A DNA stretch of 42,512 nt, from NCBI GenBank assembly GCA_946220775.1, contig CAMIFC010000017.1, forward strand, positions 1 through 42,512. The letters are read 5' to 3'. The position numbers and the translations under genes are program-made. Each line of letters opens with the position of its first letter. Positions within the stretch are counted from its first letter, which is position 1. This document shows positions 24,722-33,080 of the stretch, piece by piece. The DNA is from an uncultured Corynebacterium sp. (lineage in GTDB: Bacteria; Actinomycetota; Actinomycetes; Mycobacteriales; Mycobacteriaceae). The notes below the pieces were generated by a model. The model was not told the origin of the DNA. It did no database searches and saw only the letters and a list, made by a program, of their open reading frames with translations.

Positions 24722-25570
24722 CTGCTCTACGCACTGATCGAACAAATCACTGCGCACAGCGAAGAAAAACCTTCGAACAACGCTCCCGGGAAATCGTTGC
24801 GCACCTCGATGAAAACTAAACGCCAGTGCCCGAAACAATCTCAGATGAACATCTGAAAGACGTGTGATGTCACTTTAGGTCAACTACTCGAAACCGCGCA
24901 AAACAGACCATGACGCAAAGGCGAAACCACGCTCGAGCGAATTAGCGCGCGGCAATGCTGGCGCGCAAAGGCTCATACGCGCTTTGCTTGCCCCGACACT
25001 CACACATCACTAGGCAAGGGCGCGTCGCGCCCGCGGCAGAATCTTCCCGCAGTACACACACTCACGACGATGGCGGGCGCCGGCGACGACGCGGACGCAC
25101 ACCAAAGACCACACCGGTGTCATCCAGCTCACCCACTCTCAATCGCGGACGACGCAACACTGTCCGATCCTCCGGCGACGCCACAGGGGCGTCCTGTGTG
25201 CCCTCTAGAGCGTTTAAAGCACCCTCGATGCACTTCACAATGCCAACTGTCGCTGAAAATCAGCTCAGCATCGCGTCTGACGCGATTTCTGACGCAACCA
25301 CACGCAACCGCTGCCTGTACGAATCACTCACAAGCCCCGAAACCTCCCGTGCACGTATCTACGCACCCATCCTGCACGCCGCGCACCACACACGCACGCT
25401 CATCCCAAACCTGCGAAGTAACGAAAATGACCCGACAGGGACATCACACGTCTGGCAGATGTTCATCTCCGACTTCTTAGGGGCTGCCGCAGCGGGCGAA
25501 CCCGCATTGCCAAGGGGTCGATTTAGTAGTCGAAGAGTCTGAAAGCGGGGTGCTCGTTGGGTAGGTAGGG

Positions 25571-25603
25571 CCGGGTGCCTAGGTGGGGTTCTTAGGCGCC
25601 CGG
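25571..25603. terminator. Hairpin in rep upstream region
   Basis: CCGGGTGCCTA at 25571-25581 pairs with TAGGCGCCCGG at 25593-25603, with one mismatch. There is no T-tail, so it may be a structural element of an origin rather than a terminator. Confidence 0.45.
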
Positions 25604-25642
25604 GGAAATGAACTCGCTTCGCTCGTACCCTAAAAGAATTCT

Positions 25643-25658
25643 CCAGGGGGACCCCTGG
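25643..25658. repeat. Short palindrome upstream of rep pseudogene
   Basis: CCAGGGG and CCCCTGG flank two bases. It lies about 100 bp upstream of the rep start and could be a Rep or RepB binding site. Confidence 0.4.
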
Positions 25659-25753
25659 AACCCCAGAAACATCTGACTTGGCTTCGTGACATACTTTGAA
25701 CACGCCAGGAAGAAATCACCGCAGGAAAACGCCCCTATGCCAAGATGAGCACC

Positions 25754-26444
25754 ATGACAGCTCCCACCGACCTCCCAGACGGCCGTTTTGAACAACTCTG
25801 GCTGCCTCTGTGGCCACTGGCGTCGGACAATCTGAGAGAGGGAATCTACCGCACCAGCAGGCACAAAGCACTGGGAAAACGCTAAGTCGAAGCCAACCCC
25901 GACGCCATTAGCAACCTCCTAGTAGTCGACATCGACCACGAAGACGCTCTAGTTGCGCGCGATGTGGAATCGAGCGCAATGGCGACCCAACGCAGTGGTT
26001 GAAAACCCTGCCAACGGCCACGCACACACCGTCTGGGCACTGGCCGAGCCGTTTACCCGCACCGAATACGCTCACCGCGCGCCACTGGCCTATGCTGCGG
26101 CAGTCACCGAAGGGTTACGCAGAAGCGTCGACGGCGACGCCGCCTATTCCGGGCTGATGACGAAAAACCCCGAACATACATGCTGGGCAAACCACTGGGT
26201 CACCGACCATCTTTACACGCTCGATGAGCTGAACTTTTGGCTAAGCGACACCGGATACATGCCTCCGCCGTCATGGAAACGCCAACGGCGCAAAAACCCT
26301 GTCGGACTAGGCCGCAACTGCGCCTTGTTCGAGTCCGCACGCACCTGGGCATACCGCGAAATCCGCCACCACTTCGGCAACCCCGACGGACTCGCCCACG
26401 CAATCACCAACAGTGCCCACGCAATGAACTACGAGCCAACCTAA
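25754..26444 (+). pseudogene. ColE2-like replicase RepA, degenerate
   Basis: The first part (MTAPTDLPDGRFEQLW, then YRTSRHKALGKR) meets an in-frame TAA at 25883-25885. The second part (NLLVVDIDHEDA) is in the same frame, followed by a shift near 25950. The third part (NPANGHAHTVWAL, AVTEGLRRSVDGDAAYSGL, GLGRNCALFESAR) runs to the stop at 26444. The DIDH and NPxNGHxH motifs mark the replicase family of ColE2/pAL5000-type theta plasmids. With one stop and one shift it is inactive. Confidence 0.85.
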
Positions 26445-26536
26445 ACTGATAACCAAAGCACGCGAACTACTACGTAACCGAAAACCGTGTATCGCCTATG
26501 GCCTATCACCCTTTCCCCAGCCAACCCCGCTGGAGG
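26430..26536 (+). repeat. Copy 2 of the ~105-bp rep 3' repeat
   Basis: Matches 23422-23527. It includes a truncated copy of the 62-aa gene (MAYHPFPSQPRW, then RNHSWE and stop), starting at 26498. Confidence 0.85.
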
Positions 26537-26603
26537 AACCACAGCTGGGAGTAAGTTCCAGGGGAGGATAGAGAGTTAACTGCCCAAGGGGGGGGGCAGG
26601 GGA

Positions 26604-26622
26604 ACCGTATATTGCTTACGGT
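26604..26622. repeat. CCGTAAGCAATATACGG motif downstream of repA
   Basis: ACCGTATATTGCTTACGGT has 6-bp inverted ends (ACCGTA/TACGGT). It lies just after the extended repA stop read on the minus strand. The same motif, followed by TTCCCCTGC, occurs after the two rep 3' fragments at 35666-35682 and 36271-36286. Confidence 0.75.
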
Positions 26623-26631
26623 GTGAGACCC

Positions 26632-28163
26632 CTATGCGTCCGGAAGATCTCCCTGGTTCTTCAGGGCGGATATATGGCGGGCAACGGTCGCTCTAGAGAG
26701 TCCAGTCTCGCTTTGTATCTCTGCCCAGCTGGGGAGAGAGTCGGTCTCCATCCAGTACGACGTCACGAAATGAGCGACCTTCTGCCGGTTGCTCTTGCCT
26801 TCAAATCGCTTACGCTGCTGCGTCTTGGCGAGTTTTCTAGCTGGCTCTGCGCGTAGTCGCTGCTGCGGTCTTGCCAGCGTTGTGCGGCCTTCTGTCCACC
26901 CTTGCGCCCCATGGTTGCTAGCGCCTTGCGCTCGCGGGCGGTGGCGCTTCCAGCACCTCCGAGAGACGTTCCCGTACCGGTTCGTCGCTTACCGCTAAGG
27001 ACGTAGCCGAGCACGCGGCGTGCCATCGTTAGACGGTCTCGCATGGGTGGCAGATCTGGTTCGCGGTGGTCGGCCCCCACGGCCTGGGCGACGTTATAGG
27101 CCTGCTCGTAGGCATCAATGATCGCCGCGTCGGTCATCTTCTTCCCTGCCTCCCGGAGTTTGTAGGCAGTCGCTAGTGCGTGCCGGAAAGCGGTCTCATC
27201 GCGGGCAGCTCGGTTTGGGGTGATCCACAGAACCTTCACCCCGTCGATGCGGTCGCCGTCGAGCGCCTCGGCGGACGGCAAGTCGCCCTCCAGGGAGGCG
27301 AGGAGCTGGCGGGCCTGCTGGGCTTGTTCACGGCGGGCCACAACAGCGTCGATCAGCTCGCGCCCGCTGGAGAAGTTCTGGGCTGCTGGTGTGGTCTGTG
27401 GTGCCGGTTGGCTAGTCATTGTCCTGAGGTCATCGCGGAGATGGGATAGGCGGTCAACCCTGTGGTGTTGGACGTGCCACCGGTAGGCGGTGGGGTCGTC
27501 GCCACCGTAGAACGGCGAGCGGGACAGTCGGTGAGCAAACGCAGCATCCCCGCCGAGGTGGTCTCCCAGCATGGTGGTGACCACCTTCATCAGGCGGATG
27601 TTGGCCGAGTCTGCACGACTGTCGGCGTACACGGGGTCTATCAACCAGATTAGCTGGCACTTCCCGTTGATCGGGTTGACGCCGATCCAGGATGGGCCGA
27701 TGTTGCCGGCAGCCATGACGGATAGTTTTTCGTGCACCACGGGGTGAATGTCGATGACCTGCCCGCCGGGGGTTCCTCGGTGGTCGATGTCGATCACAAC
27801 GACGGACGAACGCTGTTTGTGGGCGAGCACGACGTATTGGCACCGGCGCATGATGGCGGTGTCCACTCGGTAGAGCTTAGGGACGGTGTTGCCGTGCTTG
27901 TCTTTCCGCCAGGCGGTTTTGAAGTCGCGGGTGATGGCCCCTTGGAGGGTTTTCCGCCCCAAGTGGCCAATCAGGTGTGCCCGGTCGGTCTCGTTGGCCC
28001 CGGTGGACACCAGGGCGGTGGTGCGCGCGTTGAGGCTGGTGATGATCAGCCGCGCAGCATCCCACGTCGCCTCAGCGACTGTGGTGTGCGGATCGTGTCC
28101 GGTGGACTGCCCCAAAAAGGAACCCAATGAGACAGTTCCACCCGATTGATCGTGTACACTCAT
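26632..28163 (-). CDS. repA: Plasmid replication initiator RepA, 3' end frameshifted
   Basis: ATG 28163 has GGGAGAAAG upstream. The replicase region has VVVIDIDHRG and GVNPINGKCQLIWL, and a PriCT-like region has DGVKVLWITPNRAARDETAFRHAL. The annotated frame stops at 26763 (466 aa from this start). A conserved tail with a HTH (LPSWAEIQSETG, LSRATVARHISALK), matching the end of the rep fragment at 34996-35655, lies in another frame and ends at 26632. One missing base near 26850 (after DYA) explains this. The main replicase part is intact, so it may still work, and it is the best candidate for the active initiator. Confidence 0.85.
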
Positions 28164-28243
28164 GTCTAGGCTTTCTCCCATATTGTGGCTGGGTGATAAG
28201 CGAGCGTCGAACTGGTTGCAGCCGGTCGGCGCTCATTTTTTAT
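28120..28243 (+). ncRNA. Candidate antisense RNA (ctRNA) to repA leader
   Basis: A strong intrinsic terminator on the plus strand lies at 28202-28234 (GAGCGTCGAACTGG paired with CCGGTCGGCGCTC), followed by ATTTTTTATT. No plus-strand gene precedes it, so a short transcript beginning near the repA start, antisense to its leader, would end here. Corynebacterial plasmids of the pGA1/pNG2 group use such countertranscribed RNAs for copy control. The 5' end is not defined; TTGATC at about 28145 is a possible -35. Confidence 0.5.
28202..28243 (+). terminator. Rho-independent terminator antisense to repA leader
   Basis: Thirteen-base stem around TTGCAG with one mismatch, followed by a T-rich tail at 28236-28243. 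Confidence 0.7.
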
Positions 28244-28252
28244 TCGGTTGAC

Positions 28253-28266
28253 TTACATCAGTGTAA
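28253..28266. promoter_or_regulatory. TTACA-TCAG-TGTAA palindrome upstream of repA
   Basis: A 14-bp dyad about 90 bp upstream of the repA ATG, next to two copies of TTGAC. A likely operator or promoter element. Confidence 0.45.
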
Positions 28267-28367
28267 CTTGACCAGCCCCTCCTTTGACGTCTTTGGGCAC
28301 GTCGGCGTGGAGCGGCTGTCCTGCTGGGGTGCGTCTGCCTCACTGTGGCGGTGCGGGCAGCGCCCCG

Positions 28368-28680
28368 CAGTAGCGTTATAACGCCTTAACGCTGTAGCAC
28401 TATAGCGTTGTAGCGTTCTAACGTTTTAACGTTGCGGTGACCTGGCGTGACCTCTCCTTGGCCAGCCCTGCCGTGCGCGGACATGCGCATAGGCATATAG
28501 GCGCATATGCGTACATGCGCACAACATCGGACTACGAACCTTTCCAGAACGCCGAGCTGTGCGCAGACCCGCATATCCGCATAAGCGCACATGCCCGTGG
28601 GGGGCGGCAAGGGACACCTCGCCACCTGTGCGCACATGCGTTTATGCGCATAAACGCATAAGCGCACGTGTCTCTCCCCG
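28368..28680. repeat. Iteron-like region between repA and parA
   Basis: Two blocks. The first (28370-28435) repeats TAGCGTT/AACGC about six times in both orientations. The second (28480-28670) repeats TGCGCATA, GCGCATATGCG and CGCATAAGCGCA many times, again in both orientations. Such clusters in front of parA are typical of partition centromeres (parS/parC) bound by a small RHH ParB, and the first block may belong to the origin. Confidence 0.65.
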
Positions 28681-28712
28681 GTTTTAGCCTTTTCTCGCTT
28701 TAAGCTGGTCTT

Positions 28713-29306
28713 ATGCCGCATATCGTCTCCATCATCCAATCCAAGGGAGGCACGGGGAAGACCACCACCGTGATGTTCCTCGCCGCCGCCCTCGCCGAGA
28801 GCGGGCACAACGTCGCCGTCTTAGACATGGACCCCCAGCAGTCCGCTGTCCGCTGGTCACAGCACGCCGGCAACCTCGAGTTCCCCGTCATCAAGGCGGC
28901 AACGGTTCGCGACCTCAACAACCAACTACGACGCGAGACCTCTGCGGACTTCATCATCATCGACACACCCCCTGGGGTTAGCCAGCTCATTGATGCTGCC
29001 GCATCGGTCGCTTCGATGATCCTGGTTCCCACGGGCGTATCCCCAATGGAGATTGATCGCACGCAAGTCACCCTGGAGGCCCTTTCCGGCCTTGATGCAC
29101 CGGTGGCAGTGGTGCTCACCAACGTTGATCGGCGCGAGCGTCTCCTCGACGAGGTGCACGCCCAGCTGGTCGGCAATGAGACCGCCGCGTTGGCAGATGT
29201 CGTGATCCCCACTCGGGCTGCGACCCGGCGAGCATTCGGAACCGTCCCGGCACTAACCGAACCGTGGAAGGCACTGGCAGACGAGCTAGCTCAAGCGTTC
29301 GCGTAA
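28713..29306 (+). CDS. parA: ParA partition ATPase
   Basis: 197 aa. The deviant Walker A KGGTGKTT is near residues 11-18, VAVLDMDPQQSAVRW follows, and DFIIIDTPPG is Walker B-like. The short form without an N-terminal HTH is class Ib ParA, whose operon is regulated by its ParB. There is no clear ribosome site, so the gene may be leaderless. It is followed 18 bp later by the ParB-like gene. Confidence 0.92.
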   Translation: MPHIVSIIQSKGGTGKTTTVMFLAAALAESGHNVAVLDMDPQQSAVRWSQHAGNLEFPVIKAATVRDLNNQLRRETSADFIIIDTPPGVSQLIDAAASVASMILVPTGVSPMEIDRTQVTLEALSGLDAPVAVVLTNVDRRERLLDEVHAQLVGNETAALADVVIPTRAATRRAFGTVPALTEPWKALADELAQAFA

Positions 29307-29324
29307 AGAAACGGAGAAAACACG

Positions 29325-29573
29325 ATGGCTATCGGAGACATCCCCAAAAAGCCTGTGGCCAAGCAAGCACCCCGGCAGGCCACCCCGTCGCAAAAGATGT
29401 TCGCGGACGCGGAAAGCCCCACCGCGCGGGTGAACCTCTACGTCAAAGACCCCGAGCTACTTAAAGAGCTCAAGATCGCAGCACTAGAAGACGACACCAG
29501 CCTGTCTGCCCTGTTTGAACAGTGGGGTCACCAGTGGCTGATGGATAGAAAGCACACCCGGAACAACCGCTAG
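29325..29573 (+). CDS. Small RHH-type ParB-like centromere-binding protein
   Basis: 82 aa with a flexible basic N-terminus (IPKKPVAKQAPRQATPSQ) and a C-terminal RHH region (ARVNLYVKDPELLKELKIAALEDD, then TSLSALFEQWGHQWL). A small RHH protein after a class Ib parA fits ParB/ParG function at the iterons upstream. An IS6 fragment begins three bases after its stop. Confidence 0.8.
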   Translation: MAIGDIPKKPVAKQAPRQATPSQKMFADAESPTARVNLYVKDPELLKELKIAALEDDTSLSALFEQWGHQWLMDRKHTRNNR

Positions 29574-29575
29574 CC

Positions 29576-30175
29576 CGCGGCGTACCGGTCGATCACAGCA
29601 CCATCTACCGCTGGGTCCAGAAATATGCTCCTGAGCTGGACAAGCAGACCCGGTGGTACCGACAAGTCCCGGATTGGCAGGCCCGGTCCTGGCGGGTGGA
29701 CGAGACCTATATCCGGGTCGGCGGCACGTGGTGCTACCTCTATCGGGCCATCACCGCGGGCGGGCATACCCTGGATTTTTACCTGTCCCCAAAGCGTAAC
29801 GTCGCCGCAGCGAAGCGTTTCCTGACCAAGACCCTGAGGTCGAACACGATAACCGGGTTCCCGCGGGTGATCAACACCGATAAAGCACCCTCCCTGGCCA
29901 GGGCAATCGCCGAGTTGAAGTCAGAGGGAATCTGCCCGCAGACCGTGGAACACCGGCAGGTGAAATACCTCAATAACGTCATTGAAGGAGATCATGGGCG
30001 GCTGAAACGGATCCTCGGACCGAAGGGGGCGTTCAAAAACCGGACCTCGGCGTACCGGACGTTGAAAGGGATGGAAGCGATGCACTCATTACGGAAAGGC
30101 CAGGGCGCGATGTTTGCCTACGGGCAACCGAACCCGGATGCGGTGATCGTCAGCCGGGTGTTCGAGGCTGCCTGA
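29576..30175 (+). pseudogene. IS6-family transposase, N-terminus missing
   Basis: Lacks about the first 37 residues, including most of the HTH; the DDE core is intact. A start at GTG 29696 would give 159 aa without the first catalytic region upstream of DETY. Not expected to be active. Confidence 0.88.
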
Positions 30176-30253
30176 GAACGCCGACCCGCAGCGAGCATCA
30201 GAGGATGAAGACTGGGTCGTCACGGCTCTCCGCCTGAAGTTTGCAACAGCACC
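29576..30253 (+). mobile_element. IS6-family element, 5'-truncated copy B
   Basis: 678 bp identical to 21263-21940 of copy A as far as I can see, including the right terminal repeat ending at 30253. The left 165 bp are missing. It joins the par module to the cadmium module. Confidence 0.9.
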
Positions 30254-30351
30254 CGCACAGGTCTCTCCCAGGTTTTGATCACGCCCCGCTTTAAGCGGGG
30301 CTTATGCCGCATATCGTCTCCATCATCCAGTCCAAAAGAGGCACGGGGGAT
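30254..30351 (+). repeat. Duplicated parA upstream region and first codons
   Basis: Resembles 28665-28760: GTCTCTCCC, GGTTTT, GCTTTAAGC, CTTATGCCGCATATCG. ATG 30304 encodes MPHIVSIIQSKRGTG before similarity ends in the CadD 3' region. It is a different allele, not an exact copy, so it is the remnant of a second parA. CCCCGCTT-T-AAGCGGGG at 30284-30300 is a perfect palindrome that could be its operator. Confidence 0.8.
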
Positions 30352-30358
30352 GAGCTTA

Positions 30359-30952
30359 TTAAAGGCCGAAGGCGCCGCCGCTGACGAGGATGAAGATACC
30401 CAGGCCAATCAAAACGATCGGGAACAGCACATGCTCCCAGCGTTCGAGAACCTCCGCGATCGGTGGACGGGTGGCCACGAACTTCGCCAACAGGACCAGG
30501 CCCGCCACCAGGAGCAGAAAGACGACGCAGTAGATGATAACGGTGGCGGTATCCACGTTGAGAAAAACCGGGACATAGACGCCGATATTGTCGCCACCGT
30601 TGGCAAAGGTCACCCCGGCGACGATCAAGGCGCTTACGTTCTTTCCGCTGACTTTCGCGCCGTCGTCGTTATCGTCTCCCTGCCAGGCTTGCCAGGCCGC
30701 CCATAGTCCCAGGGTCAGGGGGATCAGCCCGAAGTAGGGGATCGCCTCGGTGGGCAGGAAGGCATCCGCCCCCAGGGTGACCAGGATCGTGGCTGCGAGG
30801 ATGCCCGCGAAACCAAGGTACTGCCCGGCCAGGATCCGAAGTGTGGTCCCTGCTTGGCCGGCTCCACGGGCGAAGAACAGCGAGAGCACGATGATGTCGT
30901 CGATATTGGTGGCGATAAACAGACCAACCGCCCCCAGGAGACCAGTTACCAC
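30359..30952 (-). CDS. cadD: CadD-family cadmium resistance transporter
   Basis: 197 aa with about five to six membrane segments. FIATNIDDIIVLSLFFA at the N-terminus and VTFANGGDNIGVYVPVF in the middle are the conserved acidic motifs of CadD. The GTG start at 30952 follows the cmtR-like stop directly, so both are on one message. Confidence 0.9.
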   Translation of the reverse strand: MVTGLLGAVGLFIATNIDDIIVLSLFFARGAGQAGTTLRILAGQYLGFAGILAATILVTLGADAFLPTEAIPYFGLIPLTLGLWAAWQAWQGDDNDDGAKVSGKNVSALIVAGVTFANGGDNIGVYVPVFLNVDTATVIIYCVVFLLLVAGLVLLAKFVATRPPIAEVLERWEHVLFPIVLIGLGIFILVSGGAFGL

Positions 30953-31312
30953 TTACCTGTTCCCCTCTCCGGTGGCGCACCCGGGCACGTCACATGCCGA
31001 GTCAATACATGGGGCATTCTCGTCGGCAGCCAGAGTGGTATCCAGCAGTGAGTTCAGCGCCTGGACGAGATGGGCGTCGACGATCTCGTAGCGGGTCTTC
31101 CGCCCCTGCGGTTCGGCGACCACAATTCCGCAGTCCCGTAGGCAAGTGAGGTGGTTCGACACATTTGACCGCGTCAGTTCCAGCTCCCGGGCGAGAGCGG
31201 CCGGGTAGGCCGGGCCGCCCAGCAGGGTCAGGAGAATACGGGATCGGGTGGGATCGGCCATCGCCCGACCCAATCGGTTCATCACGTCCAAGCGCGAAGA
31301 AATAGTCAGCAT
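30953..31312 (-). CDS. cmtR: CmtR-like Cd(II)/Pb(II) sensing ArsR-family repressor
   Basis: 119 aa. Cys57 and Cys61 in LTCLRDCG and Cys102 in APCIDS fall at the same numbers as the Cd/Pb ligands of Mycobacterium tuberculosis CmtR. The winged helix is LELTRSNVSNHL. It would repress cmtR-cadD and release on cadmium. The upstream region 31313-31345 contains GTTCAG twice around an ACAGCTGT palindrome, a candidate operator. Confidence 0.93.
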   Translation of the reverse strand: MLTISSRLDVMNRLGRAMADPTRSRILLTLLGGPAYPAALARELELTRSNVSNHLTCLRDCGIVVAEPQGRKTRYEIVDAHLVQALNSLLDTTLAADENAPCIDSACDVPGCATGEGNR

Positions 31313-31820
31313 GCACTGAACTATACAGCTGTTGCTGAACTGTTTCCACGAGGGGCGAACGTCGGCCCGACGGTGTTGTGTTTCTGAGCCTGTTTCCGCG
31401 CGGCTTTAGTGTCTTCCCTTTTTGTGTTTGTGTGGTTGTTGAATCTGTGCCTGTGGCGCAACCTGCTTGTCCCCTACTTTTTACAAACTGTCGTGAACTT
31501 TAGTTCGCGACGGAGATTTTAATGACCCCAGTTCGTGCCCGTCTAAGTGGGGCACACGCTTGCGGACAGGTACGGCCCCCGCCGAACGTCGTCCATCTAG
31601 GGTTCACTTGGTTGTTCTTGGACACGTTTCTACTGGGGTCCAGACTCTTTCTGGACACTCTGCGGAGGGCAGACACACATTGTGACTCTCAACTTCATTT
31701 GGCGGGTTCTCTCACCTTCGCATGGCGGAACTCTCGGCGATTCGGAGAGCTCCGAGCTTTCGAGGTCTCTCAGGCACTGCACTACCGAGGCCCCGGCAGT
31801 ACCGTGTATGTGCGAACACG
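31313..31820. other. Intergenic region between cmtR and serine hydrolase fusion
   Basis: About 500 bp without a supportable gene. It holds the cmtR promoter at its left end and a hairpin (GTCGTGAAC/GTTCGCGAC, 31490-31511) in the middle. The rest shows no clear structure. Confidence 0.5.
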
Positions 31821-33080
31821 TCAGCTGCTCAGCAACAATGTCTCGCCGATCTCGTCGAGGGCGAGGGTTGTGGCTCCGACGAGGAAGAGCGCGTGATCTT
31901 GCTCGCGATCAAAGCCGATCCAGCTCGAGAATCCTCCGGTACGTCCGTTATGCCAGGTGATGGTTTGTCCCTCGATTCGAGAGGTCATCCATCCCGCGCC
32001 CACGCGGTCTGCCCCGTCAGTCGAGAAGGCAGCGACTGGGTTAAGAGCGGCGGCGCCCGGTGCGAGACCGGTCAACAGCGCCCGCGCAACTTTCGCCATG
32101 CTCTTCACGTCAGTTCGAATACCACCGGCAGGCGCATATTGCAGATCGGTCCATGCCTGCTGCGGCCGCCCGTTTTCGTCTTTGCCCTGTACGGCCTGCT
32201 CATCCAGTGCCGCTTGGCCCTCTGCTGGTATGTAGAAGCGTCCCAGCTCGAGGGGTCTCGCAATGCGCTCCCGCAGCAGTTCGGCATAGTCCATTCCGGC
32301 AGCGGCAGCGAGCGCGTGGCCGAGGGCCGCAAACCCCAGATTTGAGTAAGCAGGCTCCTTCGCTCCGATCGGCACACGGCGCAGATCTTCAACAAGGTGG
32401 ACGAGGGTCCTCCCGTCGAAGGGATTCCTTGCCTGGATCGTCCTGATGATGATGCGAGCTATATCTGTCATACCCATCGGTTGTGCTGGCAGGCCTGACC
32501 TGTGCTGGGACAACTCTTCTAACGTGATGCCTGCCGCGCCGAAGCCCTGCAGCTCGAACAGTTCACCGAGCGTCGTTGTCGGAAGAACCTCTTCGCGTTC
32601 GATGGCATCGAGATAGAGCATCCCCGTGATGCCCTTATTGATTGATCCAATTTCAAATGTCGCGGCCAGCGGGGCGCCGACGGTCGCGATTCGAGAACCG
32701 CTCCGTGTCACCGAAGCGATCCCCAGGGCGTGGACGCCTCTGGTGGGCAGAAGCTCCAGCACTTGTGCGGCGAGGGCGTCGTCACCATAAACAGTCTGAA
32801 GCGGCGAGCTTGAGCACTTCCTCGGCGCTTCAGACTGTTTGCGGTGCTCATGCAAGAGGTGACCGACGGTGCCCGTGCTCACGCCCATTTCGTCGGCTAT
32901 CTCTCGGTAGGACTTGCCCTCGGCTCGGAGGGCGGCCGCTCGCTCGATCACCGCACTGCGCGGTTCTGCTCGTAGGCGCCGGACGTTTCGCGCGGACATG
33001 CCCAGCAGCTCCGCTGCCTCGGCGGCGGTAAGTGGCCGGCCACTCTTGTCGAAGCGTGGCCGGGGGTCCAGAGCACTCAT
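31821..33080 (-). CDS. RepB-type HTH fused to a serine beta-lactamase-like hydrolase
   Basis: 419 aa. Residues 1-85 are a two-HTH RepB-like domain (EAAELLGMSARNVRRL; YREIADEMGVSTGTVGHLL). From about 98 the protein is a class C/DD-peptidase-like serine hydrolase with Ser146-x-x-Lys149 (SINK), Tyr245-Ser-Asn247 and His377-Asn-Gly379. There is no signal peptide, so the hydrolase would stay in the cytosol. ATG 33080 overlaps the RepA stop as ATGA, as expected for repA-repB. The joint near residues 85-98 looks like a recombination fusion of repB with the 5' part of a hydrolase gene. Confidence 0.85.
   Translation of the reverse strand: MSALDPRPRFDKSGRPLTAAEAAELLGMSARNVRRLRAEPRSAVIERAAALRAEGKSYREIADEMGVSTGTVGHLLHEHRKQSEAPRKCSSSPLQTVYGDDALAAQVLELLPTRGVHALGIASVTRSGSRIATVGAPLAATFEIGSINKGITGMLYLDAIEREEVLPTTTLGELFELQGFGAAGITLEELSQHRSGLPAQPMGMTDIARIIIRTIQARNPFDGRTLVHLVEDLRRVPIGAKEPAYSNLGFAALGHALAAAAGMDYAELLRERIARPLELGRFYIPAEGQAALDEQAVQGKDENGRPQQAWTDLQYAPAGGIRTDVKSMAKVARALLTGLAPGAAALNPVAAFSTDGADRVGAGWMTSRIEGQTITWHNGRTGGFSSWIGFDREQDHALFLVGATTLALDEIGETLLLSS

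Larger units (their letters stand above)
24722..25753. other. Long intergenic region upstream of rep pseudogene
   Basis: About 1 kb with no supportable gene. Several overlapping open frames at 24955-25542 have the composition of chance frames and encode no recognisable motif. It contains short CGCGC and ACGC-rich repeats and two hairpins at 25571-25603 and 25643-25658. An old replication origin in front of the rep remnant is possible. Confidence 0.4.

Noticed and set aside
24955..25542. Overlapping open frames in the region upstream of the rep pseudogene
   Set aside because: Several frames are open at once and none has a motif, ribosome site or family resemblance.
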